Below, in pieces: positions 1-9,958 of a stretch of DNA of 64,000 nt. Where the stretch lies: contig BCGQ01000005.1 in NCBI GenBank assembly GCA_001599355.1, positions 4,222 to 68,221 of the forward strand, read 5' to 3'. Under the pieces are notes generated by a model that did not search any database, had not been told where the DNA came from, and was given only the letters and a program-made list of their open reading frames with translations. This DNA comes from Nakazawaea peltata. Its lineage: Eukaryota; Ascomycota; Pichiomycetes; Alaninales; Pachysolenaceae. How positions within the stretch are numbered: position 1 is the stretch's first letter; each line of letters opens with the position of its first letter. The translations under genes were made by a program, and so were the position numbers.

Positions 1-1004
1 GTAGGTGTCTCAATAATGACAGTGACATCCCCATCTGTACCAGTAGTAGTGGTAGTAGATGTTTCGGTTCCTGTCCAAGGTTCCGTAGTAGTGGTAGTCT
101 CTGGAGTGTGAGTTGGTGTCTCAATAATAACACTAACAACCTCTCCTACAGAGCTTCCAGATGTGTATGTTGTAGTATATGTAGTGGTCGAAGTGCCTAT
201 ACCAGTCCAAGGTTCTGTAACTGTAGTGGTACGGAGAGGCAAGACCACATCTGAGCATATTGTTTCGTCATCTGTAGTTTCGAAGACCATAACAGATTCT
301 GCCCAGTCGATTAAATTTCCTTCTGGATCATAGGTGTTAAACACCAAGGACGACCCGTTCACTCTATTTGCATAAACTATTCTCATAGGGAAATAGTAGC
401 CTTCTTCCATATATATGGAAGCATACAAAGAGTTCGTATCACCATTTCCTCTACCGCTGTCGAATTTGACTGTATAACCAAAGAAAAAGTAGTTGGGCGT
501 GGACTCGTTATAGTTGTCATTTGAGAATGTACAACAATCAAACGCCTGATCACCGAGGAACATCATAACAGAATCATCAATTTTCTGGAATCTATATTGA
601 TAATAACCTGTGGAGGCGGCATAGAAATAACCTTTAATTTCAGCGACATAATGTTTTACTGTGACATCAGGGACAGTAAGAACTGTCTCCTGGAAATCGG
701 GGGACTTTGAAGAACTCCTCTCATCGGCTGATTGAAGGTCGATAGTAATATTGGTGACACCAGTTGCAGATCCTCCTTTCAGGTTCTCGAGATAGCCATG
801 TGCCATAAAGTCTTCATCTTCATAGTTGACATTATCGTTGTAAGTATAGTTGTACATTTGGACGTGGAATCCGTAGTAAAGAGGAGTTGCATTAATCACA
901 CAAGCATAGTGATCCAAATTGAACGTATCATTATCGACTGCCATGATGACATTGGCGTAAAATGCCATTGAAGCCAAAATGCCAAGTAAAGAACGGTTGA
1001 TCAT
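1..1004 (-). CDS. Cell-wall adhesin (GLEYA/PA14-like flocculin), 5' part only
   Basis: A reverse-strand frame is open from an ATG at 1004-1002 to the left edge, so the C-terminus is missing. The first ~22 residues (MINRSLLGILAS...) form a signal peptide. Residues ~23-240 look like a GLEYA/PA14-type ligand-binding domain: paired cysteines (FDCCTF), then YYFPMRIVYANR followed by a SLVF strand and a DPEG loop. After that come Thr-rich repeats of about 40 residues, each with TEPWTG and ending in VIIETPT; two are visible and a third starts at the edge. This is the flocculin layout: secreted, binding domain outermost, O-glycosylated Thr/Ser stalk, normally a GPI anchor at the unseen end. Role inferred: adhesion or flocculation. 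Repeat number would vary between strains. The long gene-free upstream region is usual for such genes. I am confident of the class, not of the ligand. Confidence 0.8.
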   Translation of the reverse strand, partial: MINRSLLGILASMAFYANVIMAVDNDTFNLDHYACVINATPLYYGFHVQMYNYTYNDNVNYEDEDFMAHGYLENLKGGSATGVTNITIDLQSADERSSSKSPDFQETVLTVPDVTVKHYVAEIKGYFYAASTGYYQYRFQKIDDSVMMFLGDQAFDCCTFSNDNYNESTPNYFFFGYTVKFDSGRGNGDTNSLYASIYMEEGYYFPMRIVYANRVNGSSLVFNTYDPEGNLIDWAESVMVFETTDDETICSDVVLPLRTTTVTEPWTGIGTSTTTYTTTYTSGSSVGEVVSVIIETPTHTPETTTTTEPWTGTETSTTTTTGTDGDVTVIIETP

Positions 1005-2473
1005 ATCTGTTCTCCAAATTTTTTTTGCTCTAGCGATGTTGAGTTTCTGACAGGAGGGCTTTCAAAAGAAGGTATAAGGAGAGATATTTATATCACACTC
1101 CCATTGCCGAACGTACCGGGCAATGGAAGTCTAAGGCCAACAAATACCCCAAGGCTTTCAATAAATGCACTATTGGCTATCATGTATCTCTTGAGACCTT
1201 TCTTTGAAACCATTATAATGGTGTTAATGCATCTGGATAAACCCAAGAAAGACCCAGTCTCAGTTTCTTTGCACCTCTATAATATTTTTTTATACACATA
1301 GCGAAGTGTTTTCACCATGTATGCTGATATGGGGGCCTGGCCTCTCGCTTGATTCAATGTTATGATATGAGTGACACTGTGAAAGTCAAGAATGAAACTC
1401 AAGGAATATTCCCTTTATATATACGTGTTTGCTAATTTCTTTTTACCCCTTTTGGAAGCATAACATAGTAGGGGCTATTTACAGACTCAAAGCTTTTTTT
1501 TACCCCTTTTGGAAGCATAACACAATCCAGTAGGTTCTAGACCTTTGAATTACTTCAAACTTGCTGTGATAGACAAGGATGATCAATACCACAGTTTACA
1601 CCATCTCTTTCGTGCAAGGCGTATATGGAATTCAGTTTATGTTAGGCGAATAATATGATTACTATTTTTTTAAACCACTTATGGAGATAATCGGACTCGT
1701 AAAAAAATTAAACCAGAAACAGAAAAATGCACCAGGTTCGCGTGTTCACTTTCTTACCCCATTGCAGAGAGTAAAAGAATCTTCAAGTGAAACTGCGTTC
1801 GAATGCCAGAAATTGATTTTAAATCATGAGTTTCACATAAATCCTTATTTCAATTGGACGAACAGGTAGCTACAAGTTCTCAAGTAAGTTATTATGTGAA
1901 TTTGGGAGTCAGTAATGCCCAACTGTTTTCCTTAGTGGGATAAACGTGCAGAAAGAGCCATAAAAAAAGAAAAAAAAGTGAATCCCAAAATGGCTAAGAA
2001 ATAAAGTCTTTACAGACTAGATTGATTTGCGCCAGCCACTTTTCTCTACCGTCTTTCAGAACGTATTTGTCTTTTCCCCTTCGTGGAAATGAGGGGTATT
2101 TACAGAACAATAGAAGGAATGACATATAATTTTGTATGAGTCGTAACCAAGAGCTCTAGGATTATTAATGATGACACGATGTCAGCATCTATCCGTCAAG
2201 ATCAAAACTAAGAAGAACTCTCTATCCTTAGCCCGGTTGCGAATTTTCAAGGATCATTTCTCTAATATGAAATAATTATCAATTTAGATAAGAACATTTA
2301 TTTTTTCCTCTACAAAATAATAATGGGTTTAGGGATGGAACTACTGATCTTGACGGCTTCAATTCTCCCAGTCTCTCGAGCCATTTTTTTCGACTGGCAA
2401 GCCCGATTTTATAGTTACCAACAGTCCTAATGTTGTAGGAACTAATCAAAGAGAGTAATTGCAATAAGAGAAT
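1005..2473. other. Adhesin upstream region and FET3 3' flank, no gene
   Basis: No convincing gene in 1.47 kb; the short open frames lack family features. It holds a 27-bp direct repeat (separate entry), a weaker third copy near 2071-2108, and A/T tracts. Long regulatory regions are usual for adhesin genes. Confidence 0.6.
1440..1522. repeat. 27-bp direct repeat in adhesin upstream region
   Basis: The 27-mer beginning TTTTTTACCCCTTTTGGAAG occurs at 1440-1466 and again, identical, at 1496-1522. The spacer contains AGGGGCTATTTACAGA. A degenerate third copy at 2071-2108 keeps TTTTCCCCTTCGTGGAA and GAGGGGTATTTACAGA. CCCCT/AGGGG is the stress-response-element core in yeasts, so a regulatory role is possible. 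Confidence 0.75.
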
Positions 2474-4276
2474 TTATTTGTAAGTAATATCGTCTAATTC
2501 TATATCGTCGTTTTCGTTTTCCGAAGGAGAGACATGCTTGTAAGAGGGAGTAGTTCTAGACCTACGGGAATAACGGAAGTGGAAAAGCAGAACCCCTGCT
2601 ACTGATGCAAGCAAAAGAATCGAAGCAATTAGTTGAATTGCATTCAACAGGCTGGTGGAGGAGTGCGAATTCGAGTCAGTTTTCGAGTCAGTTTTCGAGT
2701 CAGTTTTCGAGTCAGACTCTTTGATAGGTTCAACTGAAGACTGTGGTGAAGGCGACGGCAATGACGAAGACAGTGGAGCTGTATCTAAAGAAAGATCCCT
2801 TGCACATAACGCAAAATAATCATTTGGTATAGAAATCGAGCTTGGAATCAGCCGAGGATCTTCAATTAAAGTGATTCCTAACCCTTGCACGAGATGCCAA
2901 TCTATATGACAATGGAAAAACCAAACCCCGGGGTTATCAGCTTTGTATCTGAGCACAACTTTTGATCTTCCATGCAAATTAACGGTATCCCTTCTCATTG
3001 GATACTCTGGTACTACCATTTCTTCTAAGTTCTTACCATTATACAAAACTTGGAAATTGTGACCATGCAAATGGAAAGGATGAGTCATCATATCATGGGT
3101 ACTATCGACTATAATTTCGACAACTTGGTCTTTTTCTAAAATGTAAGGATTTGAAGTCGATTGATACGTTGATATATCAGTCTCATTAGCCCCAGAGCTC
3201 GCCATGACACTGTATAAAATAGGAACATCCGGAGACTCATAAGGTTTACTATTAAATGAGTAATGACCATCCTTCTCAGAGAAGTATAAGTAAATCTGTT
3301 GGTCGACATCTGTATACAGAGGGATTTTTTCTAAGGGTTGCAAAGTGGTATCATCAATGACGTGCAACAGCTTCTTATCTTTTGCAGGTTCAGAACTGGA
3401 TAAAGGCAGCTGATCATTATAAATTAACCAATGTTCGGTAGTGATTGTGGACATCATTTTCTGTAAAATTTGACCTATTCTGAAATTACGTACAGTGCTA
3501 GCATCTTTAGTCTTTAATAAAACGCCATAACGCTGACCTGAAGCGATATAAAGAGAATCAACAGTAGTTGGTTCGACATAAACTCCGTCAACTTCAACAA
3601 TGTCCATTTGATGATCTTCTATATACAAGTATTGTGGCAGGGACATTCCAATGTTGACAAGACGTAAGTGGTAAGTAGTTTCTGGCTTTACTTGCCAGTT
3701 TGTATGCAGTGAATCGTTGAGTAAAGATGAATCAATGACCGGTTCTGCTCCTCTAAGAAATCGATCTGTAGTTATTTGATCTTGAGCAGTGGCATGATAC
3801 CAATCACTGATCGAGAGAGGCACCTCCTCATCATATTTGAAGGGCAGTTGAGGGTCATTAACTAAAAATAACCCTCTCAACCCATCACTGTACTGTGCAG
3901 AACTATGACTATGGTACCAATAGGTTCCTGGCTGATCGACAGTAAAATTGTAAGTGAAAGATGAACCTGGAGGGATACCACATTGAGTCAACATCAGAGC
4001 TCCGTCCATCTCATTAGATCCACGTTGGAAAAGACCATGGAAATGAATCGAGGTGTCCTCATCTAAATTATTGGTCACCTTCACCACTACCCTATCTCCT
4101 ACATCGCATCGTATGATTGGCAGAGGCCATTGATCGTTGATGGAGATGATTCTTTTGGAAACCACGTCATCAACATTTCGTTCAGCATACCCGACTGAAA
4201 AGTCGTAACTATGAGTAGAAATTGCGGTTACTGACCAGCAGAGCAAGGCCAATAAAAGCCCCAGGATGATATTCAT
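2474..4276 (-). CDS. FET3: Fet3/Fet5-type multicopper ferroxidase
   Basis: 600 residues, the usual Fet3p length. A signal peptide (1-19) precedes three cupredoxin domains. All four copper motifs are present: HFHG (78-81), WYHSH (120-124), HPFHLHGH (399-406) and HCHIDWHLVQGL (455-466). Glu178 in GAEP aligns with Glu185 of Fet3p, which oxidises Fe(II) in that enzyme. A Ser/Pro/Thr stalk contains three DSKT units (about 521-532) from a 12-bp repeat, followed by one membrane helix (about 544-566) and a basic cytosolic tail. Known role of the family: oxidising Fe(II) outside the plasma membrane (Fet3) or in the vacuole (Fet5) for uptake by an Ftr1-type permease. No permease gene is in the window. 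The gene is divergent from the C1-THF synthase gene over 625 bp. FET3 and FET5 cannot be told apart from sequence alone. Confidence 0.93.
   Translation of the reverse strand: MNIILGLLLALLCWSVTAISTHSYDFSVGYAERNVDDVVSKRIISINDQWPLPIIRCDVGDRVVVKVTNNLDEDTSIHFHGLFQRGSNEMDGALMLTQCGIPPGSSFTYNFTVDQPGTYWYHSHSSAQYSDGLRGLFLVNDPQLPFKYDEEVPLSISDWYHATAQDQITTDRFLRGAEPVIDSSLLNDSLHTNWQVKPETTYHLRLVNIGMSLPQYLYIEDHQMDIVEVDGVYVEPTTVDSLYIASGQRYGVLLKTKDASTVRNFRIGQILQKMMSTITTEHWLIYNDQLPLSSSEPAKDKKLLHVIDDTTLQPLEKIPLYTDVDQQIYLYFSEKDGHYSFNSKPYESPDVPILYSVMASSGANETDISTYQSTSNPYILEKDQVVEIIVDSTHDMMTHPFHLHGHNFQVLYNGKNLEEMVVPEYPMRRDTVNLHGRSKVVLRYKADNPGVWFFHCHIDWHLVQGLGITLIEDPRLIPSSISIPNDYFALCARDLSLDTAPLSSSLPSPSPQSSVEPIKESDSKTDSKTDSKTDSNSHSSTSLLNAIQLIASILLLASVAGVLLFHFRYSRRSRTTPSYKHVSPSENENDDIELDDITYK
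2671..2715. repeat. 12-bp minisatellite inside FET3 stalk
   Basis: The unit TCGAGTCAGTTT is repeated three times in full plus one partial copy. It stays in frame and encodes DSKT repeats just before the membrane helix. Length changes would alter the stalk without breaking the frame. Confidence 0.85.
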
Positions 4277-4450
4277 CTGAACTTGACAGGCTGAAAAGTT
4301 CTTATCGTGCAGGGAAGACTAAATAGTATGTGTATTCCTTAGTGAGAACGGGATTTTTTCTCTCTTTTATGGCTCGCGCGCGCTTTGATAGCAGATCCCG
4401 GGAGAGCAGATTTTTTTTTTTTTTGCTTTCTATGTTTTTGTTGTTTTTTT

Positions 4451-4570
4451 TGACTCCGTTCGCATGTGATTTGACTCCGAATTATTGACTCTGTGCGCAC
4501 AGAGTCACCGACTATCAAATTTTCCCTTACTAAACCGATCCGAGTCAATTTCCCACATAAAACAGAGTCA
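4451..4570. promoter_or_regulatory. Six TGACTC boxes (Bas1/Gcn4-type) including a 22-bp palindrome
   Basis: TGACTC lies on the plus strand at 4451-4456, 4472-4477 and 4486-4491, and on the minus strand (GAGTCA) at 4502-4507, 4542-4547 and 4565-4570. The third and fourth form a perfect 22-bp palindrome: TGACTCTGTGC followed by its exact reverse complement. TGACTC is the core bound by Bas1 and shared with Gcn4. In Saccharomyces, Bas1/Bas2 control purine and one-carbon genes, which fits the downstream C1-THF synthase. Confidence 0.75.
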
Positions 4571-4749
4571 AATTTGGGCCCCTAAAACCGTTGCGATGAG
4601 ATGGAGAGATATAAATCTACACCCCTTCCCTCCAAAAGATCCTACAACATCCTCTTTCTCCCCTTTTCATCCCCAGTCAACTCCACATATCCCTCTGACA
4701 CAGCTAGTCAAGATCCTATCAAAGCTGTACCTCCAGTCAAATTTCAAAG

Positions 4750-4757
4750 TCACGTGA
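4750..4757. promoter_or_regulatory. TCACGTGA E-box (Cbf1/Pho4 type)
   Basis: Perfect palindrome TCACGTGA about 145 bp before the C1-THF synthase start. Cbf1 in methionine/one-carbon regulation is the more likely user, by analogy with other yeasts. Confidence 0.5.
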
Positions 4758-4901
4758 AAACTCGCCAGAATTTTTCACTCACAAAAAAAAATTTTTTTCA
4801 CCCATCTCTTAGTTGACGATTCAATTTGGAGTAGTGTGAAGACTCAGATCTGAAGGTATAAAACCGTCACAAGTAGATAAGAGACCCGCCAGGATCATAA
4901 T

Positions 4902-7853
4902 ATGTTGTCCCGTTCGTTGAAAAGGGTGCCGTTGGTATCAAACCGTGGCTTGAGCCACAGTTATCGTCGCAGTGTGATGAGCTCGCTCCAAAACAGCTCC
5001 AGAAGCTTCTCATGTGCCCAACAATCTTTGGCCCTGCAAGTTTTATCAGGTACCAAATTGGCCCGTGAGATCAGAGCCGAGTCATTGGCCAAGATCACCG
5101 AAAAACAGACCAAATTCCCAGATTTCCAACCTAAATTGACCATCATCCAAGTCGGATCACGTCCAGATTCATCTCTGTATGTACGGATGAAATTGAAGCT
5201 GTCGACCGAGTCGGGAATTGCCTGTGAAGTCGTCAAGTTACCAGAAGACACCACCGAGCACGAGGTGTTGACCCGCATTGAGCTGTTGAACAACGATAGT
5301 TCCGTCAATGGTATCTTAGTCCAATTGCCTTTACCTCGTCACATCGACGAGACTCTTGTCACCAACTCTGTTGCTACTGAGAAGGATGTCGATGGGTTTG
5401 ACCGTTATAATGTCGGAGAGTTGAGTAAAAGAGGTGGCCAACCACAATTCTTGCCTTGTACCCCTCATGGAGTCATGAGATTGATCCAAGAGGCCGGCAT
5501 TGAAGTCCGTGGTAAGAATGCCGTCGTTGTTGGTCGTTCTGATATCGTTGGTACCCCAGTAGCTTCTTTACTTAAGAGACTGGATGCCACTGTCACCACC
5601 ACTCACAGCCATACTGTCGATTTACCAAAACACTTGAAAGATGCCGATATCGTCATCGCTGCCTGTGGTTCTCCTAACTATATCAAGGGAGAATGGTTAA
5701 AACCAGGAGCCGTTGTCATCGACGTCGGTATCAACTACCTCCCAGACGACTCCAAGCTGTCCGGTCAACGTTTAGTAGGAGATGTAGATTACGAAAGTGC
5801 CCTCAACGTAGCTGGAGCTATCACTCCTGTCCCAGGAGGAGTAGGTCCAATGACTGTAGCCATGTTGGTCTCAAATGTTTTGAAAGCTGCTGAAGACCAA
5901 CATTCTAAGAAATTCCGTAGTGCCCGCTCCGTTCCTTTGCCATTGAAGTGTCTTGAGCCTGTCCCATCTGATATTGCCATCTCTAGACTGCAAACTCCAA
6001 AACACATCACCGAAGTTGCCCGTGAATTGGGTTTGAACGACGCTGAGATCGACCCATATGGTCACTATAAAGCCAAGGTTTCTCTTGACGTTTATGATCG
6101 TATTGCCGATCAACGTGAGGATGGTAAGTATATCTTAGTAGCCGGTATTACCCCAACTCCATTGGGAGAAGGTAAATCCACCACTACTATGGGACTTACT
6201 CAGGCCTTAAGTGCTCATTTGGGTTACCCAGCCATTGCCAATGTCAGACAACCTTCGATGGGACCTACTTTTGGTGTTAAAGGTGGAGCTGCCGGTGGTG
6301 GTTATGCCCAAGTCATTCCTATGGACGAGTTCAACATGCATTTGACCGGAGATATCCATGCCATTGGAGCTGCTAACAACTTGCTTGCAGCTGCCATTGA
6401 TGCTCGTATGTTCCATGAGTCCACTCAGAAGAATGACCTGACTTTATACAAGCGTTTAGTCCCATCTAAGAAAGGTAAGCGTAGTTTCACCAGGTCTATG
6501 ATCAAAAGATTGGAGAAATTGGGTATTTCCAAGACCAATCCAGACGATTTGACCCCAGAAGAGATCAACAAATTTGTTCGTTTGGATCTCGAACCTACCT
6601 CCATTAATATTAAACGTGTAGTCGATGTAAATGACCGTTTCTTGAGACAAATCACCATCGGAGAAGCTCCTACTGAGAAAGGTTTCACCAGAAAGACCGG
6701 TTTCGACATCACCGTAGCCTCTGAGGTCATGGCCATCTTAGCTTTGTCCAGAGATTTGAAGGATTTGCGTACTAGAGCCGGTAATATTGTAGTTGGATCT
6801 TCTAGACTGGGAGAACCTGTGACTGCTGATGATATTGGTTGTGGTGGAGCCATTGCTGCTTTGCTTAAAGACACTGTCAAGCCAAATTTGATGCAATCTC
6901 TTGAAGGTGGTCCAGTCTTTGTCCATGCTGGTCCGTTTGCCAATATCTCCATCGGAGCTTCCTCTGTAATTGCCGATAAACTTGCCTTGAAATTGGCTGG
7001 TAAGGCCAAGGGAAGTGATGACAAGACCGGTTTTGTCGTCACCGAGGCTGGTTTCGATTTCACCATGGGAGGTGAACGTTTCTTCAACATCAAGTGTCGT
7101 TCTTCCGGCTTGAAACCTGAAACCGTAGTACTTGTAGCCACTGTAAGAGCTTTGAAATTGCACGGAGGTGCTCCAGATGTCAAGCCAGGTCAAGCTTTAC
7201 CTGAAGAGTACACTCAAGAGAACGTTGAGCTTGTTTCTGCTGGATGTGCTAACTTGGCCAAGCAGATTGCCAATGCTAAGAGCTATGGAGTTCCTGTAGT
7301 CGTAGCCATTAACCAATTTGAGACCGATTCTGCTCTGGAAATCGAAGCTATCCGTTCAGCTGCTCTTGCTGCCGGTGCTTCTGATGCCGTAGCTTCTAAC
7401 CATTGGGCTCTTGGTGGTGCTGGATCCATTGACTTGGCTAAAGCCGTCATCAAATCCAGTAAAGAGGCTGATAAGTCCAAATTCGAGTTCTTGTACAACA
7501 CTAGTTCATCTGTAGAGCTGAAATTGGAGGCTATTGTCACCAAGATGTACGGAGGAGCTGCAATTGAGCTCTCGGACTTGGCTAAGGAACAGATCTCTCG
7601 TTATGAACTGCAAGGATTCGGTAACTTGCCAATCTGTATTGCTAAGACTCAATATTCGTTGTCTCATGATCCAAAATTGAAGGGTGTTCCAACTGGATTC
7701 ACCGTTCCAATCAGAGAGGTTCGTTTGAGTGCTGGTGCTGGTTATTTGTATGCTTTAGCTGCTGAGATCATGACTATTCCAGGTTTACCAACTCATTCTG
7801 GATTTATGAATGTTGAGATCAATGAGGATGAGGAGATTGAGGGGTTGTTCTAA
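4902..7853 (+). CDS. MIS1: C1-tetrahydrofolate synthase, mitochondrial-type (trifunctional)
   Basis: 983 residues. Residues 1 to about 42 are basic, Ser-rich and lack acidic residues, as in a mitochondrial presequence. About 45-345 is methylene-THF dehydrogenase/cyclohydrolase: the Y-x3-K motif in YVRMK, LVQLPLPRH, DVDGF and the Rossmann motif VVVGRSDIVGTPV. About 360-983 is formate-THF ligase with the ATP loop TPTPLGEGKSTTT near residue 418. It interconverts methylene-, methenyl- and formyl-THF and free formate, feeding purine synthesis and methionyl-tRNA formylation. A second ATG at codon 26 could give a shorter, less targeted product, so one gene might serve both compartments (inference). 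Upstream TGACTC boxes suggest control with purine genes. The cytosolic paralogue would be ADE3; the presequence favours MIS1. Confidence 0.93.
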   Translation: MLSRSLKRVPLVSNRGLSHSYRRSVMSSLQNSSRSFSCAQQSLALQVLSGTKLAREIRAESLAKITEKQTKFPDFQPKLTIIQVGSRPDSSLYVRMKLKLSTESGIACEVVKLPEDTTEHEVLTRIELLNNDSSVNGILVQLPLPRHIDETLVTNSVATEKDVDGFDRYNVGELSKRGGQPQFLPCTPHGVMRLIQEAGIEVRGKNAVVVGRSDIVGTPVASLLKRLDATVTTTHSHTVDLPKHLKDADIVIAACGSPNYIKGEWLKPGAVVIDVGINYLPDDSKLSGQRLVGDVDYESALNVAGAITPVPGGVGPMTVAMLVSNVLKAAEDQHSKKFRSARSVPLPLKCLEPVPSDIAISRLQTPKHITEVARELGLNDAEIDPYGHYKAKVSLDVYDRIADQREDGKYILVAGITPTPLGEGKSTTTMGLTQALSAHLGYPAIANVRQPSMGPTFGVKGGAAGGGYAQVIPMDEFNMHLTGDIHAIGAANNLLAAAIDARMFHESTQKNDLTLYKRLVPSKKGKRSFTRSMIKRLEKLGISKTNPDDLTPEEINKFVRLDLEPTSINIKRVVDVNDRFLRQITIGEAPTEKGFTRKTGFDITVASEVMAILALSRDLKDLRTRAGNIVVGSSRLGEPVTADDIGCGGAIAALLKDTVKPNLMQSLEGGPVFVHAGPFANISIGASSVIADKLALKLAGKAKGSDDKTGFVVTEAGFDFTMGGERFFNIKCRSSGLKPETVVLVATVRALKLHGGAPDVKPGQALPEEYTQENVELVSAGCANLAKQIANAKSYGVPVVVAINQFETDSALEIEAIRSAALAAGASDAVASNHWALGGAGSIDLAKAVIKSSKEADKSKFEFLYNTSSSVELKLEAIVTKMYGGAAIELSDLAKEQISRYELQGFGNLPICIAKTQYSLSHDPKLKGVPTGFTVPIREVRLSAGAGYLYALAAEIMTIPGLPTHSGFMNVEINEDEEIEGLF

Positions 7854-7988
7854 TTTATAGATAATACAAGGATTAATAATTTGATTGTAGTGATTTTAAG
7901 TAGTTCTTGGTGGTCGTAGACGGCGTGACGTTGTAGACGGTGTAGAGTATTCTATTTCTATTAAATTCTATATATCTAACCCCCAAAA

Positions 7989-9526
7989 TCATTTCTTCAA
8001 TCTCCATTGCATCCCCTTCTTAATCACCATAATATTACATAAACTCGATACCAAACATAGTCCAGCCATTAAAGAGTAACATCCCCCAGCTGTCATAGTC
8101 TCCACCATTCTTGAAAGAACTCCAATGAATAACGCAGCTGTCAAACACCGGGTCAAATTTACACATGAAGCCGACAGAGAACTTTGACCGGGGAAAATAT
8201 CAACTAAGAGAGTAGTGACACAAGTCATATAATACATGGCACTGAAACTAATAAGAAACGAGCTCACGATAATAGCCGAGATATTCAATCGATAATTAAC
8301 CCCCCAACCAAATAATAATGATGCAAGTACTGATAAAATCGTCGGTAAAGACAATATCATGAGTCTTGCTTTGAAGATATTGAAAATTGGTTCTTGTTCC
8401 AAACCAAGATCTTCATATTCTTCCATTTTAGAAACATAAGAGTCATGCTGAATCTTGTAGTACCATGTCAAGAGTCTCCCCGCAACAAACGAGCCAAAGA
8501 AACCCCCAATTGCAGGAAGGTAAAGTAACCCAACATCTAAAGTACTGTAACCATAAGTGTCACTTAAAGTAGTGGATAATGTAGTCAACATCATGAGCCA
8601 AAGAGCGTAACTTAAAGATGCCGGGATCATAGTCAAGTAAACTTCACGGTTCTTCAAAATCTTCAATGGTCCAAGCATATCCAATTCTTTCTTGGGAGTG
8701 ATAGTTTTATTGGAACTCAGATCTGAAATTATACGAGATTTGAAATATTCCAATTTGAAAATTGGGGGTGTTCCTCCGAAATATCGAGGCAAACTCGACC
8801 CATTACCTACAAGAGCTCTATTAGTTTCTGGTAAGATCAAAATTACCATTACTAAGGTGGAGACCCCGGCAATAACCAAGAACCAAAAAATAGCCCTCCA
8901 TCCTAACCATGTCTCTAAAAGAGCCCCTAATAATGGACCAACCAGTTGCCCTAATAAGGTCAACCCGGAGGATAATCCCATAAATGACCCCTCTCGAATT
9001 TCTGAGTCACATCAGCTGTAATACCACTCGATATGGCAAATGTAGGTGCAATCCCGAACCCTTGAACACATCTCAAAATAACCAATCCTACAAAACTAGA
9101 ATTCAAAGCTAACCCAATATTGGCTCCAATATACACCACCAAACACATGACTATAAGTATTCTCCTACCGAACCTGTCTGCCAAATTGGATGACACAGTA
9201 GGGGCCACACCTTGGAAAACCGAATACACCACCACCATGAGATTCATCACCCCTTGAGACACTTCAAAATCCCTCTCTAAAGTAGGAAGAGATGGTAAAT
9301 AGATAGGTGAAGTCAAGCTCGACCAAAAGGCACAGAATGCTCCTATAATCACAATGATATATTTTTCAGATCTATTATATACTGAGTATACTTCGGGCAC
9401 CTCAACCGGCTCCATTTTTATGTCTTCTTTTCTCATCCCCATCTCCCCCTCGATCTCCTCCCCCACCTGCTCCCCCACCTCCAGCTCCCTCTCTAACACC
9501 TCATTTCTATGGCCTGAAAAATTCAT
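7989..9526 (-). CDS. DHA1-family MFS drug:H+ antiporter, reading frame broken once
   Basis: The N-terminal frame (9526-8960) has a cytosolic tail, four membrane helices, IYLPSLPTLERDF and the MFS signature ADRFGRR, and ends in ADVTQKFERG followed by a few unrelated residues. The C-terminal frame (8981-7989) resumes exactly where the family continues, at MGLSSGLTLLGQLVGPLLGA and GWRAIFWF, and carries eight more helices. The switch lies at the C run 8988-8991 (GGGG in the coding sense), where five Gs would keep one frame. Combined size is about 512 residues, normal for DHA1 proteins of the AQR1/QDR/DTR1 group. No other stops are seen, so this is either a homopolymer assembly error or a very recent pseudogene. 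Substrate unknown; multidrug or weak-acid export is typical. Confidence 0.8.
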
Positions 9527-9958
9527 CTTACGGAGATATTCTCATATAAGTTTTGCTATATATATACTCTACTCATCTGGCCATTCCTTAACCTTCACTT
9601 CTTTCTCAACTCATTGACACTCTCACGTTCCAATCGCCCCTCTTTATACCCCCTTCCCTCAGCACAGTGACTAATACTTTGACTAAAATTTAAGCTTTTT
9701 TTCAGCCGAGCCGGAGAAGTTTTTTTTCAATCTCTTCTCCGATCTGGAGAAGATTTGGGGAAACTTTCAGAGTTGATTTTTACCAGAATCTCTTTATGTA
9801 TATCTTCTGGATCATATCTCTGGAACATACTTTCAAAGCAAACCTTTGAAGCAAACCTCTGAAGCATACTCTGAAGCATCTACAGCACCACCTACATCCT
9901 CCATATATCTCCTGTCCCTCTACAGTACTTCCATATCATATATTCCTATACATTTATC
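9527..9958. other. DHA1 transporter promoter and STE50 3' flank
   Basis: No gene. CT-rich stretches, a TATATATA near 9559-9568, an imperfect inverted CGGAGAAG/CTTCTCCG pair around 9710-9750, and repeated GAAGCA(A/T) words near 9838-9880. Confidence 0.5.

Larger units (their letters stand above)
4277..4901. other. Divergent FET3 / C1-THF synthase promoter
   Basis: A 625-bp region between diverging starts. Contains long T tracts, the TGACTC cluster, a TCACGTGA box and a TATAAAA at 4857-4863. No gene. I saw no clear Aft1-type iron box, though I did not search every variant. Confidence 0.7.

Noticed and set aside
6425-7183. 252-codon reverse frame inside the C1-THF synthase gene
   Set aside because: Antisense shadow of the formate-THF ligase domain; Lys/Ser-rich without motifs.
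7908-7945. GGTCGTAGACGGCGTGACG, first taken as a copy of the GTCGTG motif
   Set aside because: It has GTCGTAG, not GTCGTGYA, and lacks the A run.
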